This document shows positions 52,116 to 61,930 of a stretch of DNA of 61,954 nt, in pieces (within the stretch, counting starts at the first letter, position 1; every line of letters starts with the position of its first letter). The position numbers were made by a program, and so were the translations under genes. The notes beneath the pieces were generated by a model. That model ran no database searches and was not told where the DNA came from. It worked only from the letters and a program-made list of their open reading frames with translations. Source of the DNA: an uncultured Pirellulaceae bacterium (lineage in GTDB: Bacteria > Planctomycetota > Planctomycetia > Pirellulales > Pirellulaceae); assembly GCA_938010615.1 (NCBI GenBank), contig CALLUY010000053.1:1-61954 (forward strand), given 5' to 3'.

Positions 52116-54545
52116 TTACTTGTGCCTGAACAGTTTCGACTGCACAATCGCATGGATCAGCGAACGAACACCGTAGTTTTCTTTTTTACACTGATCCAAA
52201 ATCGATTCGATCACTTCACGGTCTGCGAACTGAATTTCGGCTCCTGTCGAGTATGCCACCAGTTGGCGTACGAGGTTGCGCGCCAGTTGACGTTTCTTTT
52301 TTGCCAGCGTTTTCTTGTAGGAAACGATGTCCGAAAAAGTTTCGCCCTCGGGTGTTTCCCCTGAAGGATCGACTGGCAAATTCAATTTGTATTCCCAAAT
52401 ATTGCGACCATGAAGTTTTACCTCGGTTCGCTCGCCGTGTTCAACCGAGCGGTACTTTTCACGAAACCCTCCGATCACGTCGAAGCTTTCAAGCGCAAAG
52501 CCGGGTGGATCGATGTTGCGATGGCAGCTGTTGCAGACGGCCGAGTTCCGATGGGCTGCGAGTTCTTCACGGATGGTCGTGGTTCCGCGTGTATCAGGTT
52601 CGATGGAACCAATGTTTGGAGGCGGCGGAGGAGAGGGCGTTCCGAGGATGCTGGTCAGCACCCAATTACCGCGACGAACCGGTGAGGTTGTCGTCCCGTT
52701 GGCGGTCGTTTTCAAAACGGCAGCCTGAGTCAGAAAGCCACCTCGAACCGAACCTTTCGTCTTTACTCGACGAAAATGCTGCCCTTCTACGTTTTTGATT
52801 CCGTAGTGATCGGCCAAGCGGCGATTGATCATTGCGAAGTCTGACTCGACCAGGTTCTTTACTCCCAAATCTTCTTTGATTAGCTCTTCGAAAAATGCTT
52901 CGCTCTCTCGAATCATTGCGGACCGTAAAACGGGATCAAATTCAGGATACAGTTTGGCGTCCGGCGACGTTGCATCAATTCGCCTGAGTTCCAGCCATTG
53001 GCCCAGGAAGTCGGCTATGAACCGTTTTGATTTGGGATCATCAAGCATCCGGTCAACTTGTTTTCGCAACTGATCGTCGTCGGTCAGCTTGCCCTGGTTG
53101 GCAACTTTCAAAAGTTCAGAATCGGGAATACTCTTCCAAAAGAAATAGGAAAGGCGACTCGCCAAAGGGAAATCGTCAAGCTCACCCGGATCTCCAGCGT
53201 GAAACAGGAAGTGCGGAGAACAGAGGATTGCTCGCATCGCAAGTTTTGCGGCGTCTTCGAAAGGGGCTCCGTTGTCCATCGCTTTCTTGGCGATCGCCAC
53301 GAACTCTTTTTCTTCACCTTTTTCTAGCGGTCGACGAAACGCGCGGGCGGCAAGTTTGTTGAGGCTTTTACGCGCGGCGATTTTTTGATCCGTTTTCGGC
53401 GGTTCGATATCAAATTGGATGTGACGGTTGTTTCGCCAAGCCAGATGTTCTCTCTTTTTGAATTTCACGCCTGGCAAAAGGTTCGATGCACTCGCTGGCG
53501 GCCACGAATTATGCAGCGGACCTTCCAGTGAAACCCATTTCAACTTTAATCCGGCACCTTCGTATTTCTTTGGCCCAACGTTCCAGATGTTGGCGTTGTC
53601 AGCCGGCTTCATTAGCTCAAATGCCTGAGGGAAAATGTACTCTCCACGGCGCAAAACCGGCTCGAAATCAATTTCCAGTGTTTCGTCGGGGGTGGCGTCC
53701 CAGTAACCAAGGATTCTTGATTGGCCTTTCGAATAGTTGCCGGCAAAAATTGCGACCACGATCGGAGTTTCGCTGCGAAACGTTTCTGCCTCAGCCCGGA
53801 TGCGAAACGTGCCAGAATGTTCTACGCCCGATTTTCGAAAACTGTACAGGTAGGTTGAATTGGACTCAAAAATTATGATTCCATCATCTTCCTTTCCAAG
53901 AATGACGTGCTCGCCATCTTTCTCTTTCGCGAAGTGATCGACTACCGAATCAAGTTCTAACAGCTCGAATCGTTCTGGCTTGTCATCCGGTTTCACACCG
54001 AGGTTGATGGCAGAGTCAATTGCTGCGTCGGCAGCGACAAGCCATGACTTAGCGTGCAGTTGCGAAATGCCTTGGTTTTGCGCGATCGTATCGAAACCGG
54101 ATTCATTTTCTTCCGGTAGCAGCCGTGCCAGCTCGGTGCGAATGCCAAGCAGATCGTGCAGTGAGAACTCGTACTCGGTTCGAGTTAGGCGTCGAATCGT
54201 TGAACGGCCATTTTCCTTTTGATTGGCAAGGCTCCGTTTGGTCAGAGAGGTTCGAATCTGCGAAAGCGCTTTTTTCAGGACGGCTTTTCGAGGTCGATCT
54301 TCGTCTTCTGGAGGCATTTCGCCGGAGGAGACGCGATCGTAGATGCGTTCCCACATGGCAAACGTAGATTCGTCCTTCAAGTCAAAATCGAGGGCGTCGA
54401 AGTTGAGTGCGGTATCGGTCGATTCGTCGTGGCAGTGGATGCAAGATTCTTCGACCAGCGTTTTGACTTGGGCGCACGCGTTGCTGGCAAAAATCGCCGT
54501 GATCGCTACCGCGAGCGAAAAACGTTTTGCGGCAGAAGATTTCAT
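52116..54545 (-). CDS. DUF1592/DUF1588/DUF1585 cytochrome-containing exported protein
   Basis: 809 residues with a signal peptide (cleaved near SNACAQ). A first c-type haem site is CIHCH near residue 35. Then DUF1587-like (RRLTRTEYEFSLHDLLG), a DUF1595-like beta region, DUF1592 (DFPLASRLSYFFWKSIPDSEL, FLGQWLELRRI), DUF1588 (KTKGSVRGGFLTQAAVL, NSAVCNSCHRNIDPPGFAL with a second CxxCH) and a C-terminal DUF1585-like part (RQLVAYSTGAEIQFADR). These planctomycete proteins are periplasmic and thought to take part in degradation of complex substrates. It shares the unit with DUF1552 and the small cytochrome. Confidence 0.94.
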   Translation of the reverse strand: MKSSAAKRFSLAVAITAIFASNACAQVKTLVEESCIHCHDESTDTALNFDALDFDLKDESTFAMWERIYDRVSSGEMPPEDEDRPRKAVLKKALSQIRTSLTKRSLANQKENGRSTIRRLTRTEYEFSLHDLLGIRTELARLLPEENESGFDTIAQNQGISQLHAKSWLVAADAAIDSAINLGVKPDDKPERFELLELDSVVDHFAKEKDGEHVILGKEDDGIIIFESNSTYLYSFRKSGVEHSGTFRIRAEAETFRSETPIVVAIFAGNYSKGQSRILGYWDATPDETLEIDFEPVLRRGEYIFPQAFELMKPADNANIWNVGPKKYEGAGLKLKWVSLEGPLHNSWPPASASNLLPGVKFKKREHLAWRNNRHIQFDIEPPKTDQKIAARKSLNKLAARAFRRPLEKGEEKEFVAIAKKAMDNGAPFEDAAKLAMRAILCSPHFLFHAGDPGELDDFPLASRLSYFFWKSIPDSELLKVANQGKLTDDDQLRKQVDRMLDDPKSKRFIADFLGQWLELRRIDATSPDAKLYPEFDPVLRSAMIRESEAFFEELIKEDLGVKNLVESDFAMINRRLADHYGIKNVEGQHFRRVKTKGSVRGGFLTQAAVLKTTANGTTTSPVRRGNWVLTSILGTPSPPPPPNIGSIEPDTRGTTTIREELAAHRNSAVCNSCHRNIDPPGFALESFDVIGGFREKYRSVEHGERTEVKLHGRNIWEYKLNLPVDPSGETPEGETFSDIVSYKKTLAKKKRQLARNLVRQLVAYSTGAEIQFADREVIESILDQCKKENYGVRSLIHAIVQSKLFRHK

Positions 54546-54610
54546 AAAATCGAACGCTGAAGAGCTCTTGAGGAGCTACAGATTATAGCATGCGACCAAC
54601 GTCGACCCGC

Positions 54611-55132
54611 CTATTTTTTCAGCTGGTGCTTGCCGTTGTCAAATACTTGGTGGCATTTGTTGCAGCTCTCAATCATGACACCGTAATTTTTCTTGGCCGC
54701 ATCGAAATCGCCAGCCGATTTGTAAAGTTGCTTGCCTGCCGTGTAGACCTCAAATGAAATTTGTCGCCATTGTGCGGCTTGTTCTTCGGAACAGTCTTGC
54801 GGAACGCGGTCCGCAACTAGGGCACTGGTTTCAGCTAAAATTAAAGCGTTCGACTTGATTGATTTCCAACCTTTGCGATTTTCTGGTGCTTCTCCCGCAA
54901 ACGATTTCTTCAGTGATCGATAGCTCGGTTGAGAAATGTATTCCATGAAGTGATGCATGTTATCGATCGGCTCAAACGATGCTTCAGCCGCCGAATCGTC
55001 GGCGTTTTCCTTTGACTCCTGCGTCGTAGGCTTTGCTTCCGATTCTTTCTGCAGATCCTGAGGGGAGGCAAATGCAAGCGTCACGCCGAGTACCACGCAA
55101 CAAACGACCGTCAAAAGGGAGAGTGATTTCAT
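54611..55132 (-). CDS. small c-type cytochrome (cytochrome c'-like)
   Basis: 173 residues: signal peptide cleaved near FASPQ, an acidic low-complexity linker (residues about 25-55), then a four-helix-bundle-like domain ending with the single haem motif CNKCHQ near the C-terminus, as in cytochrome c' proteins (VMIESCNKCHQVFDNG). Upstream gene of the DUF1592/DUF1552 cluster with a 65-bp gap. It probably passes electrons for the cluster (inferred). Confidence 0.88.
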   Translation of the reverse strand: MKSLSLLTVVCCVVLGVTLAFASPQDLQKESEAKPTTQESKENADDSAAEASFEPIDNMHHFMEYISQPSYRSLKKSFAGEAPENRKGWKSIKSNALILAETSALVADRVPQDCSEEQAAQWRQISFEVYTAGKQLYKSAGDFDAAKKNYGVMIESCNKCHQVFDNGKHQLKK

Positions 55133-55168
55133 TGGGATCTTCTGTTAAAAATCAGAGTACGACTTATT

Positions 55169-55340
55169 GTTTTACGGCAAGCCGTTCAATGAAGGTGATG
55201 TCACCCTTCGTTTTGGCTTTTCAGTAGGGGCGTTGCAGTTGGGGAGGTGGCATAAGCCTCTGGCTTGTGGACATGCAGAACACAGGCCAGAGGCCTATGC
55301 CACCGAGACTTTGGCTTCATGAACGGTGTTGCCGTTAAAC
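55169..55340. repeat. MITE-like palindromic element, copy 2
   Basis: 172 bp, inverted relative to the copy at 2-154 and about 20 bp longer on one side (extra AAAGCCAAAACGAAGGGTGA on the complement). Terminal inverted repeats near ACGGCAAGCCGTTCAATGAAG. It lies upstream of the small cytochrome gene and after the accC stop. Confidence 0.8.
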
Positions 55341-55379
55341 AACGGTGAGCATCTCAATCGTTTATTGACGAGGTACTTG

Positions 55380-56723
55380 CTACGAGAGCATTTCGCGTTC
55401 GACCCATTTTGTGTCAATCGTGCCGTTGGCAAAGGCATCTGTCAGAAGCACGCTTTTCAAAAAGCCCGCCGTCGTGTGGATTCCTTTGACTCGCAATTCG
55501 TCCAACGCACGAGCCATGCACGCGATGGCTTGCTCACGCGTCGGCTGGTGAACGATCAGCTTTCCAACCATCGAATCGTAGTGTGGCGGAACGCGGTAGC
55601 CAGGATGGACGTGCGAATCCCAGCGGACTCCCAATCCGCCCGGAATGTGAATCTCTTCGATCAAGCCTGGCGAAGGCATGAAGTTTTTGTCTGGATTCTC
55701 CGCGTTGATTCGGCACTCAATCGAGGCGCCGTTGCGGGGGACATCTTTCTGCGTGAAGGCAAGTTTTTCCCCCGCGGAGACTCGGATCTGCTGCTGAATT
55801 AAATCAATGCCAGTGATCATTTCCGAAACACAATGCTCGACTTGGATGCGAGCGTTGACTTCAATGAAGTAGAAATTGTTTTCTTTGTCGACGATGAATT
55901 CGACGGTGCCCGCATTGGAATAATTGGCAGCTTTCACCATGCGAACCGCGGCGGCGCAGATGGCTTCTCGTGCATCCTCGGGCAGCGTGCTTGATGGACT
56001 CTCTTCAATCAGTTTTTGATGTCGGCGTTGAGTCGAGCAGTCGCGTTCCCACAGGTGAACGACGTTTCCGTGTTGGTCGGCAAGAACCTGGACTTCGATG
56101 TGCCGAGGTTTGTCGATAAACTTTTCGAGGTAAACACCGGCATTGCCGAAGGCAGCTTCGGCTTCCTGGGCAGCCTGTTCGATGGCGTTTTTTAGGTCGT
56201 TTTCAGTTTCGGCAATCCGCATGCCTTTGCCGCCACCGCCAGCGGTCGCCTTAATCAAAATCGGATAGCCAATTTCCTTAGCGTCCTTGACGGCCTGATT
56301 CGCATCGGTGATCAGCCCTGCACTGCCGGGAACGACCGGTACATCGGCTTTCCGAGCCAATTCACGGGCTCGGTTTTTGTCGCCTAACATTTCCATCGCT
56401 TCGGGCGACGGACCGATGAAGTCAAAATCACTGTCGCGACAAACCTGATTGAATTCGGCGTTTTCTGCCAAGAAACCGTATCCCGGATGGATGGCTTCCG
56501 CTTCACCGATCTCGGCAGCGCTGATGATGCGATCGAACTTTAGGTAGCTCTCGTTCGACTTCACGCCGCCAATACAGAATGCTTGGTCAGCAAGTTCGAG
56601 GTACTGCGAACCGCGATCGCCTTCACTGAAAACGGCGACGGTTTCGATGCCCATCTCCTTACAGGCGCGAATCACACGCAATGCAATTTCGCCTCGGTTT
56701 GCGATGAGAATTTTCTTGTACAT
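55380..56723 (-). CDS. accC: biotin carboxylase subunit of acetyl-CoA carboxylase
   Basis: 447 residues from [14 protein letters not shown] (the ORF is open upstream to 56801 but without homology). Carboxylates biotin on AccB with ATP and bicarbonate for fatty acid synthesis. ATP-grasp and carboxylase motifs: [80 protein letters not shown]. It is 139 bp after accB, with a small hairpin between. Confidence 0.96.
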   Translation of the reverse strand: MYKKILIANRGEIALRVIRACKEMGIETVAVFSEGDRGSQYLELADQAFCIGGVKSNESYLKFDRIISAAEIGEAEAIHPGYGFLAENAEFNQVCRDSDFDFIGPSPEAMEMLGDKNRARELARKADVPVVPGSAGLITDANQAVKDAKEIGYPILIKATAGGGGKGMRIAETENDLKNAIEQAAQEAEAAFGNAGVYLEKFIDKPRHIEVQVLADQHGNVVHLWERDCSTQRRHQKLIEESPSSTLPEDAREAICAAAVRMVKAANYSNAGTVEFIVDKENNFYFIEVNARIQVEHCVSEMITGIDLIQQQIRVSAGEKLAFTQKDVPRNGASIECRINAENPDKNFMPSPGLIEEIHIPGGLGVRWDSHVHPGYRVPPHYDSMVGKLIVHQPTREQAIACMARALDELRVKGIHTTAGFLKSVLLTDAFANGTIDTKWVEREMLS

Positions 56724-56808
56724 GGAAACTGGAGTTCTTTCTGGATCAAAACCCGAAGCCGTGAAAATGGTTGTGTTACGTGCGCGATTCCCTGAGGTCA
56801 CGAAATTA

Positions 56809-56849
56809 TACGACGCTGGCAGCGTCGTGTACGGGCAGCGTCGTGTACG
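56809..56849. other. hairpin and direct repeat between accB and accC
   Basis: An 8-bp stem (ACGACGCT with AGCGTCGT) around GGC, followed by a direct repeat of the 15-mer GCAGCGTCGTGTACG at 56819-56833 and 56835-56849. It lies in the accB-accC gap and may affect accC translation or mRNA ends (inferred). Confidence 0.5.
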
Positions 56850-56862
56850 ATCAGGTTTGCGA

Positions 56863-57342
56863 CTACGGCTCGACGCGAAACAGCTTCTTGCCGTGGTCGA
56901 TTGGATCGCCGTCCTTCACGAGCACTTCCTTGATCGTGCCGGAGAGTCCCGCCGGAACTTCGTTGAACAGTTTCATGGCTTCGATCAGGCAGACAATCGT
57001 GTCAGCGTTGACTTGGTCCCCAACTTTGACGAAAGCCGGCTTGTCGGGTTTTGAGCGCGAGTAAAACGTTCCGACTGCTTCGCTGAGAATGTAGACGGAA
57101 TTATCGTCAGCAGGTGCGGCATCAGCAGATGCAGTTGGTGCAGAACTCGCTGCAGGAGCCGCGGCGGCTGGTGGAGCCGAATAGGTGACTGGAACTCCAT
57201 CGGGACCACGGCGGAGTCGAATCCGTTGTTCGGCCTGCTTGAGATCGACCTCGTTGAGTTCATGTTCCTGCATCAGTTCGATCAGTTCTCGCAACCGAGA
57301 GATGTCGAAGATTGACGTTTCTTTATCTTTATCTTTAGGCAT
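56863..57342 (-). CDS. accB: biotin carboxyl carrier protein of acetyl-CoA carboxylase
   Basis: 159 residues from [10 protein letters not shown]; starts at 57360 (MNFEKN) or 57399 are possible. N-terminal helix [24 protein letters not shown], an Ala/Pro-rich linker ([16 protein letters not shown]), and the biotinyl domain with EAMKLFNE, where the lysine carries biotin (Leu-Phe follows instead of the more common Met-Met). Carries carboxyl groups from AccC. Upstream is pepQ-like; downstream accC. Confidence 0.95.
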   Translation of the reverse strand: MPKDKDKETSIFDISRLRELIELMQEHELNEVDLKQAEQRIRLRRGPDGVPVTYSAPPAAAAPAASSAPTASADAAPADDNSVYILSEAVGTFYSRSKPDKPAFVKVGDQVNADTIVCLIEAMKLFNEVPAGLSGTIKEVLVKDGDPIDHGKKLFRVEP

Positions 57343-57542
57343 ATTTTTCTCGAAGTTCATTTCAACTCTGCGAGCCATGCGTTCGGTTCGTTGGTCCAAC
57401 TTAGAGATACAGGTTGAACCAAATCAATGAGCGCCAGATTCTACACAAAACACCGCCCATACTGAAACGGGGGGCAATTTGTGGCCCGCATATTGATCGG
57501 AACACCCCGAAAATACAAGCCGGATATCCACGTTACGGGGGG

Positions 57543-58637
57543 TTACAAGATCAAAAAATCGTCAGGCATCTGGTTCAATCTCTCGCAGCCATCCTCTGTG
57601 ACCAAAACATCGTCTTCCAGTCGTACGCCACCGATTCCGGGCAAGTAAATTCCGGGCTCGATGGTGATCACCATTCCGGCTGACAAGTTCCCACTGTGCA
57701 CGGGGGATAGAAAGGGCGTTTCGTGAATTTCTAGGCCGAATCCATGCCCGAGTCCGTGGTTAAAGTAGTCGCCATATCCAGCGCCAGCGATCAGCTCCCT
57801 AGCAGCCGAATCAACTTCGCGGAGTTCGACTCCGTCGCGAACCGCTTCGATCGCAGCCTGTTTAGCATCGGAGACAATTTTATGGATCTCTTGGATTTTC
57901 TTTGGCGCATCCTCGAAACTCGCAACTCGCGTTAAGTCGCTTGCGTAGCCTTCGAATGCGGTCCCCCAGTCGACCAGCAATATTTTCTGCTCTGCGATCA
58001 GGGCAGCGGAAGGACGGTAGTGAGGAAAAGCCGACGATGGACCCGCTGCGACGATCGCATCAAATGAGAATCCAGTTCCACCGCGCGAACGAATTTCCCG
58101 TTCAAGATGCCAACTGAATTCCAGTTCGCTCCAAGAAGGTTCGTACGAATTCAACGTCGCCAGAATCGAATCTTCATTGATTTCGACGGAACGACGAATT
58201 AATTTAAGCTCGTATTCGTCTTTGATTGCTCGCAACTGTTCGACGATATGGGACGAATCCTGCAACTGAATTCGGTTTCCAATTTCTTTTGATAGATCTC
58301 GCCATAAACGACGCGTCATCGAATCGGCTTCGATCAAGCACTGCTCCGAGCCGCTGTCTTTCAGTGCCTCAGCAATCAACTCAAGCATGGTTGAATCGAC
58401 AGGACGGATACGAGTTTCCAGATCGGGACATTCCGACGCGACTTGTTCGACGTAACGTCCATCGGTGAGGAAAATCGTTTGCGATTCGTTCAGCAACAAG
58501 AACGCGTTGCTGCCGGTGAAGCCGGTTAAATAGCGAATGTTGACCAGATTCGAAACGAGCAACGTTGCTCCTCCGATTTTTTGGATCAAACGTTTTCGGC
58601 GTTGTGAATGGTCTGCGATATTTGGGCTTTCACTCAT
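57543..58637 (-). CDS. M24 aminopeptidase P / Xaa-Pro peptidase family protein
   Basis: 364 residues. N-terminal creatinase-like domain (NIRYLTGFTGSNAFLLL, FLTDGRYVEQ) and pita-bread catalytic domain (GGTGFSFDAIVAAGPSSAFPHY, LLVDWGTAFEGYASDLTRV, GLGHGFGLEIHE, TIEPGIYLPGIGGVRLEDDVLVTEDG) with the metal-binding Asp, Asp, His, Glu and Glu residues. Removes N-terminal residues ahead of proline. It lies 6 bp after the lipoprotein gene and 200 bp before accB, so probably in one operon with them. Confidence 0.93.
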   Translation of the reverse strand: MSESPNIADHSQRRKRLIQKIGGATLLVSNLVNIRYLTGFTGSNAFLLLNESQTIFLTDGRYVEQVASECPDLETRIRPVDSTMLELIAEALKDSGSEQCLIEADSMTRRLWRDLSKEIGNRIQLQDSSHIVEQLRAIKDEYELKLIRRSVEINEDSILATLNSYEPSWSELEFSWHLEREIRSRGGTGFSFDAIVAAGPSSAFPHYRPSAALIAEQKILLVDWGTAFEGYASDLTRVASFEDAPKKIQEIHKIVSDAKQAAIEAVRDGVELREVDSAARELIAGAGYGDYFNHGLGHGFGLEIHETPFLSPVHSGNLSAGMVITIEPGIYLPGIGGVRLEDDVLVTEDGCERLNQMPDDFLIL

Positions 58638-58643
58638 GAACGA

Positions 58644-60491
58644 CTATTGTTGATCGGCCGTTTTGGTGAACCGAGTCTTAATCTGTTCCTTCAACAGACG
58701 GGCGCGAATCAGGTTGCCGTGTTGCTGAGGCCCTTCGGTTTTCAAGTACTCAATCGCCTCGTCGTATTGATGTCTTGCTTCCATCGCTCGACTGCCCAAA
58801 TAATTCAAGCCCGTTTGCCATCGATCGACGTCTCGTTCTTCAAGCAATTTCGGAATCCAGTTAGCAGTCGTCGACATGCTGCCGTTGTCGAAGTGAGCTT
58901 GGCACATGAAAAGGCCTGCGTCACGTCGTACAAGTCGCATCTGAATCTGCCGCGAAACAATTTCGTTGTCAAATTCAGCTTGCGTTTGGCCGGAATTCAC
59001 CTCTTTGCGAATGCCGATCATCTTTTGCAAGTCTCGATTTGTTTCCAAATCGGCAATCGTCTGATCATCGTAAATCAACAAAGCAAAGCTCTCGATCGCA
59101 TCGCGCGATCGACTTTCGCGATTCCGTTCAAATCTTCCTTTGATAAATCGGGTTCTGGCAGTCCGATAGTTTGGGAATGCCATCACGTAACCTTCTTCGC
59201 CAAAGTACCAACGAATCTTTTCTGACAACAAATCGTCGGAGATGGCTTTGGGGATCGCCTCACCCAAAACTTTGCGATATCGAGCCGTTTGTAGACTGAT
59301 GTCCCAAGGTTTGTACTCAACGTTTTCGATTGTTGGAAGCTTGGCGATCGTTTCATCGGCTCGCAGCTTGAGCGTCATTCGCTGATCGCCGACTAGGTTT
59401 CTCTCAAGAGTTGCGATTCGGTTGGAAGCACTTTGTGACGTCCAGAAAACCAACCCTGTCAGCTTTTCCAAATCGCTTTCGGTGACCCAATACTTGGTGT
59501 CATCGGCCAACGATTCTTCGACGCCAAGATCGAGCCTTGAAAGCAGCGAAGCATCAGCTTTTACATCGGCCAATGTTGCCACGTTGGTATTGTTTTCGCC
59601 TGGAATCGGAAGACCTAAACGCGTATCGAAAAGGTACCAATCCTCTCCGATCAGAACGCCAACTGCCCAAGGTAAAGCTTCGTCCCCAGTGCCGAACATG
59701 ACCGTCGGCAGATCCGCGTGATGACAGAGCTGCATGAACACTTTGGCTTTTTCAACATAGTCGCCCCGAGCAAGCATTAACACTTGCCATACAGTCCGTT
59801 TGGCTCCGCGACTCGCCAAGCCGGAGGCGGAAAGCGAATCGGCTTCCACCAGTCGCTGTTCCTCAATTTCTTCTTCGCTGTAATTTGGAACTTCATCAAG
59901 CTGAATATTTCGAGTCACCCAGTCAAAAAGCCGGATCGCAAGCGACAGCTCTGCCGCTTCAGACTCATTGAGGTCTGGGTTGAGTTTCGCGATGACGGCA
60001 TCGACAGGAGCCTCGTCATCGTCTCCGGGCGCATAGTTGTCTGCCATTAGCCGATAGAGTTCAAATTGGCCCAAGTAGCTATTGTCCTGAACTCGCGTCT
60101 TAATCTCCCTAAGCCAAGCGGCTGCTTGTAGGAACTGTGCATCGTCAGCGAGAAAACTTGTTTCGCCCATTCGACCGACCGCTGGCAGGTCCTCGTAAGG
60201 GCCAATCATTTCGGTGATTGACTGATCCTGTTTCCAGTCAGTTTTCTCGAACTGCTCTGCCGAGTAGTTTGCCCAGCGATTCAGGCCAGTCGAAACTTCG
60301 CCGTTGAATTTCGTTTGGTCAAATTGCCGATCGCTAAAGACAAAGTCAATCGTTCGTGACAGGTCATCGACGCGAGTTTGCGAAGCCGTTGCTTCGAGCA
60401 CTTTGAGCATCGGATCTTCTGGTCGATCGCAGCCAGCAACGGAAAACAGAAAGGCAACTGACAGAATGGAAAAGGTGAGAGCTTGACGCAT
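58644..60491 (-). CDS. large lipoprotein, transglutaminase-like fold suspected
   Basis: 615 residues. Lipoprotein signal with SVAGC (Cys21). Helical throughout; the segment KVFMQLCHHADLPTVMFGTGDEALPWAVGVLIGEDWYLFDTRLGLPIPG resembles a transglutaminase-like core (Cys, then a His-less middle, then Asp), but the catalytic triad is not clear, so this is a weak guess. It lies between kdsA (40 bp upstream) and the M24 peptidase (6 bp downstream). Probably periplasmic and anchored. Unknown role. Confidence 0.7.
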   Translation of the reverse strand: MRQALTFSILSVAFLFSVAGCDRPEDPMLKVLEATASQTRVDDLSRTIDFVFSDRQFDQTKFNGEVSTGLNRWANYSAEQFEKTDWKQDQSITEMIGPYEDLPAVGRMGETSFLADDAQFLQAAAWLREIKTRVQDNSYLGQFELYRLMADNYAPGDDDEAPVDAVIAKLNPDLNESEAAELSLAIRLFDWVTRNIQLDEVPNYSEEEIEEQRLVEADSLSASGLASRGAKRTVWQVLMLARGDYVEKAKVFMQLCHHADLPTVMFGTGDEALPWAVGVLIGEDWYLFDTRLGLPIPGENNTNVATLADVKADASLLSRLDLGVEESLADDTKYWVTESDLEKLTGLVFWTSQSASNRIATLERNLVGDQRMTLKLRADETIAKLPTIENVEYKPWDISLQTARYRKVLGEAIPKAISDDLLSEKIRWYFGEEGYVMAFPNYRTARTRFIKGRFERNRESRSRDAIESFALLIYDDQTIADLETNRDLQKMIGIRKEVNSGQTQAEFDNEIVSRQIQMRLVRRDAGLFMCQAHFDNGSMSTTANWIPKLLEERDVDRWQTGLNYLGSRAMEARHQYDEAIEYLKTEGPQQHGNLIRARLLKEQIKTRFTKTADQQ

Positions 60492-60531
60492 GTTTTTGTT
60501 TCAAGTTGGAGTCAGTAAATTTCTTTTTGGA

Positions 60532-61383
60532 TTACGTCCGCACGCATTCAGCAATCCGCTTCAATGATTTTAGTAGTGCTTCCGCTTCGTGGAGCGGAAC
60601 CATGTTGGCACCGTCGCTTGGCGATTCATCCGGTCGCGGATGAGTCTCCAGGAACACTGCGTCGCAACCACACGCAACCGCGGCTCGAGCGAGATGTGGA
60701 ACCATCTCGCGTTCACCACTGGTGACGCCACCTGCGGCACTGGGTTGTTGAACGCTATGAGTTGCATCGAAAACAACAGGTGCCCCAATCGCCTTCATTT
60801 GCACAATGGATCGCATGTCGTTTACAAGTCGCCCGTAACCAAAAAAAGTACCGCGTTCAGTTAGCATCGTTTGGTTACAGCCCGAGTCAACCAGTTTACC
60901 AACAACGTGAGCCATATCCCAAGGTGCCATAAACTGTCCCTTTTTCACATTGATCGGCTTTCCAGTGTTCGCGGCGGCAACCAAAAGGTCGGTTTGGCGG
61001 GCCAGAAAGGCAGGAATCTGTAAAAGGTCGCAAGTCCTGGCGGCGATTTCCGCTTGCTCGGGAAGGTGGATATCCGTGGTCACCGGGACGCCAAATTTGT
61101 CCCGGATTCGACCAAGAATTTCCATGCCTTGGGTCAGGCCTACCCCTCGATACGAATCAATTCGCGTTCGGTTCGCTTTATCGAAGGAAGCTTTGAAAAT
61201 CAGCGGAAGTTCAAGCCGTTGGCAGATTGGAACGATCGCCTCAGCGATCTCCATGACGGTTTCTTCTCGATCGATCACGCATGGACCGGCGATGATGCCG
61301 AGCGGATTTCCCGCTCCAATTCGGACCGGCGGAGCATCTGCCGGAGCAGCGATTTCAATTGGATTTTGAGGAGTTCCTGACAT
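60532..61383 (-). CDS. kdsA: 3-deoxy-8-phosphooctulonate synthase
   Basis: 283 residues. Makes Kdo-8-phosphate from PEP and arabinose-5-phosphate for lipopolysaccharide inner core. Conserved blocks: [12 protein letters not shown] (Cys35 is the metal ligand of the metal-dependent class), [77 protein letters not shown]. Its presence supports an outer-membrane with Kdo-like sugar. It begins the minus-strand unit that runs down to accC. Confidence 0.96.
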   Translation of the reverse strand: MSGTPQNPIEIAAPADAPPVRIGAGNPLGIIAGPCVIDREETVMEIAEAIVPICQRLELPLIFKASFDKANRTRIDSYRGVGLTQGMEILGRIRDKFGVPVTTDIHLPEQAEIAARTCDLLQIPAFLARQTDLLVAAANTGKPINVKKGQFMAPWDMAHVVGKLVDSGCNQTMLTERGTFFGYGRLVNDMRSIVQMKAIGAPVVFDATHSVQQPSAAGGVTSGEREMVPHLARAAVACGCDAVFLETHPRPDESPSDGANMVPLHEAEALLKSLKRIAECVRT

Positions 61384-61483
61384 GCCTCCATTGTGACCGA
61401 AGACGCCCAGATCTGGAACGGGTGGGGAATCATAGGGCCGGAGTCAAGGATGCATGGATTGCCGCAGCAGCGAAAACGCGCGA

Positions 61484-61631
61484 TCACAATTTCAGTCACG
61501 AAGTGACGACAAGTTGTAGCCATGGACGCAAGTCCATGGTTAGGGTTAATGAATCACCGCAGAGTGCCGAAGGCACGGCACTACCGCAATTTTCCTGCCG
61601 TGCTTTCAGCACTAAACACTGCAAATCACAT
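61484..61631. repeat. hairpin-array element (type 2), copy 2
   Basis: Short hairpins CAGTCACGAAGTGACGAC, CCATGGACGCAAGTCCATGG, GTGCCGAAGGCAC and GTGCTTTCAGCAC, matching the complement of the stretch at 50040-50290. Immediately followed by copy C of the 299-bp element. Confidence 0.7.
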
Positions 61632-61930
61632 CCCGACGCGTAAGCGAGGTACCAGCTGCACCTTGCTCACGCGTTTTGAAGTTGCGCCATATCGATCCAT
61701 CACGAAGAGATTCAAGCTATTTGCCGGTGATAAGCGCAGGGACATCACCGGATTCGGTCGAAAGCAAACATGATCCAGAAGGGATCACAGCGGGCGCTTG
61801 CTGCGATCCCTTCAGGATCGAATCGTGCATTCCTTGGGTTCCGGAGGTGGTCGCTGCGCTCGACCTCCGGCTAATGGCTGAAATTCCTTCGGAATAAAAA
61901 TATGTGCAACTTCAAAACTCACGCTTCGGG
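61632..61930. repeat. 299-bp multi-hairpin repeat element, copy C
   Basis: Same orientation, length and plan as copy A at 38815-39113: ends CCCGACGCGTAAGC and CTCACGCTTCGGG, nested stems, branches GATCCAGAAGGGATC, CCGGTGAT...ATCACCGG, CCGGAGGTGGTCG...CGACCTCCGG and ATTCCTTCGGAAT. Some arms keep pairing through changes on both sides (for example the variant loops), others are worn. Confidence 0.85.

Noticed and set aside
54230..54250. GGTTCGAATC resembling a tRNA T-arm
   Set aside because: It lies inside the DUF1592 gene, and no acceptor or anticodon stems can be formed around it.
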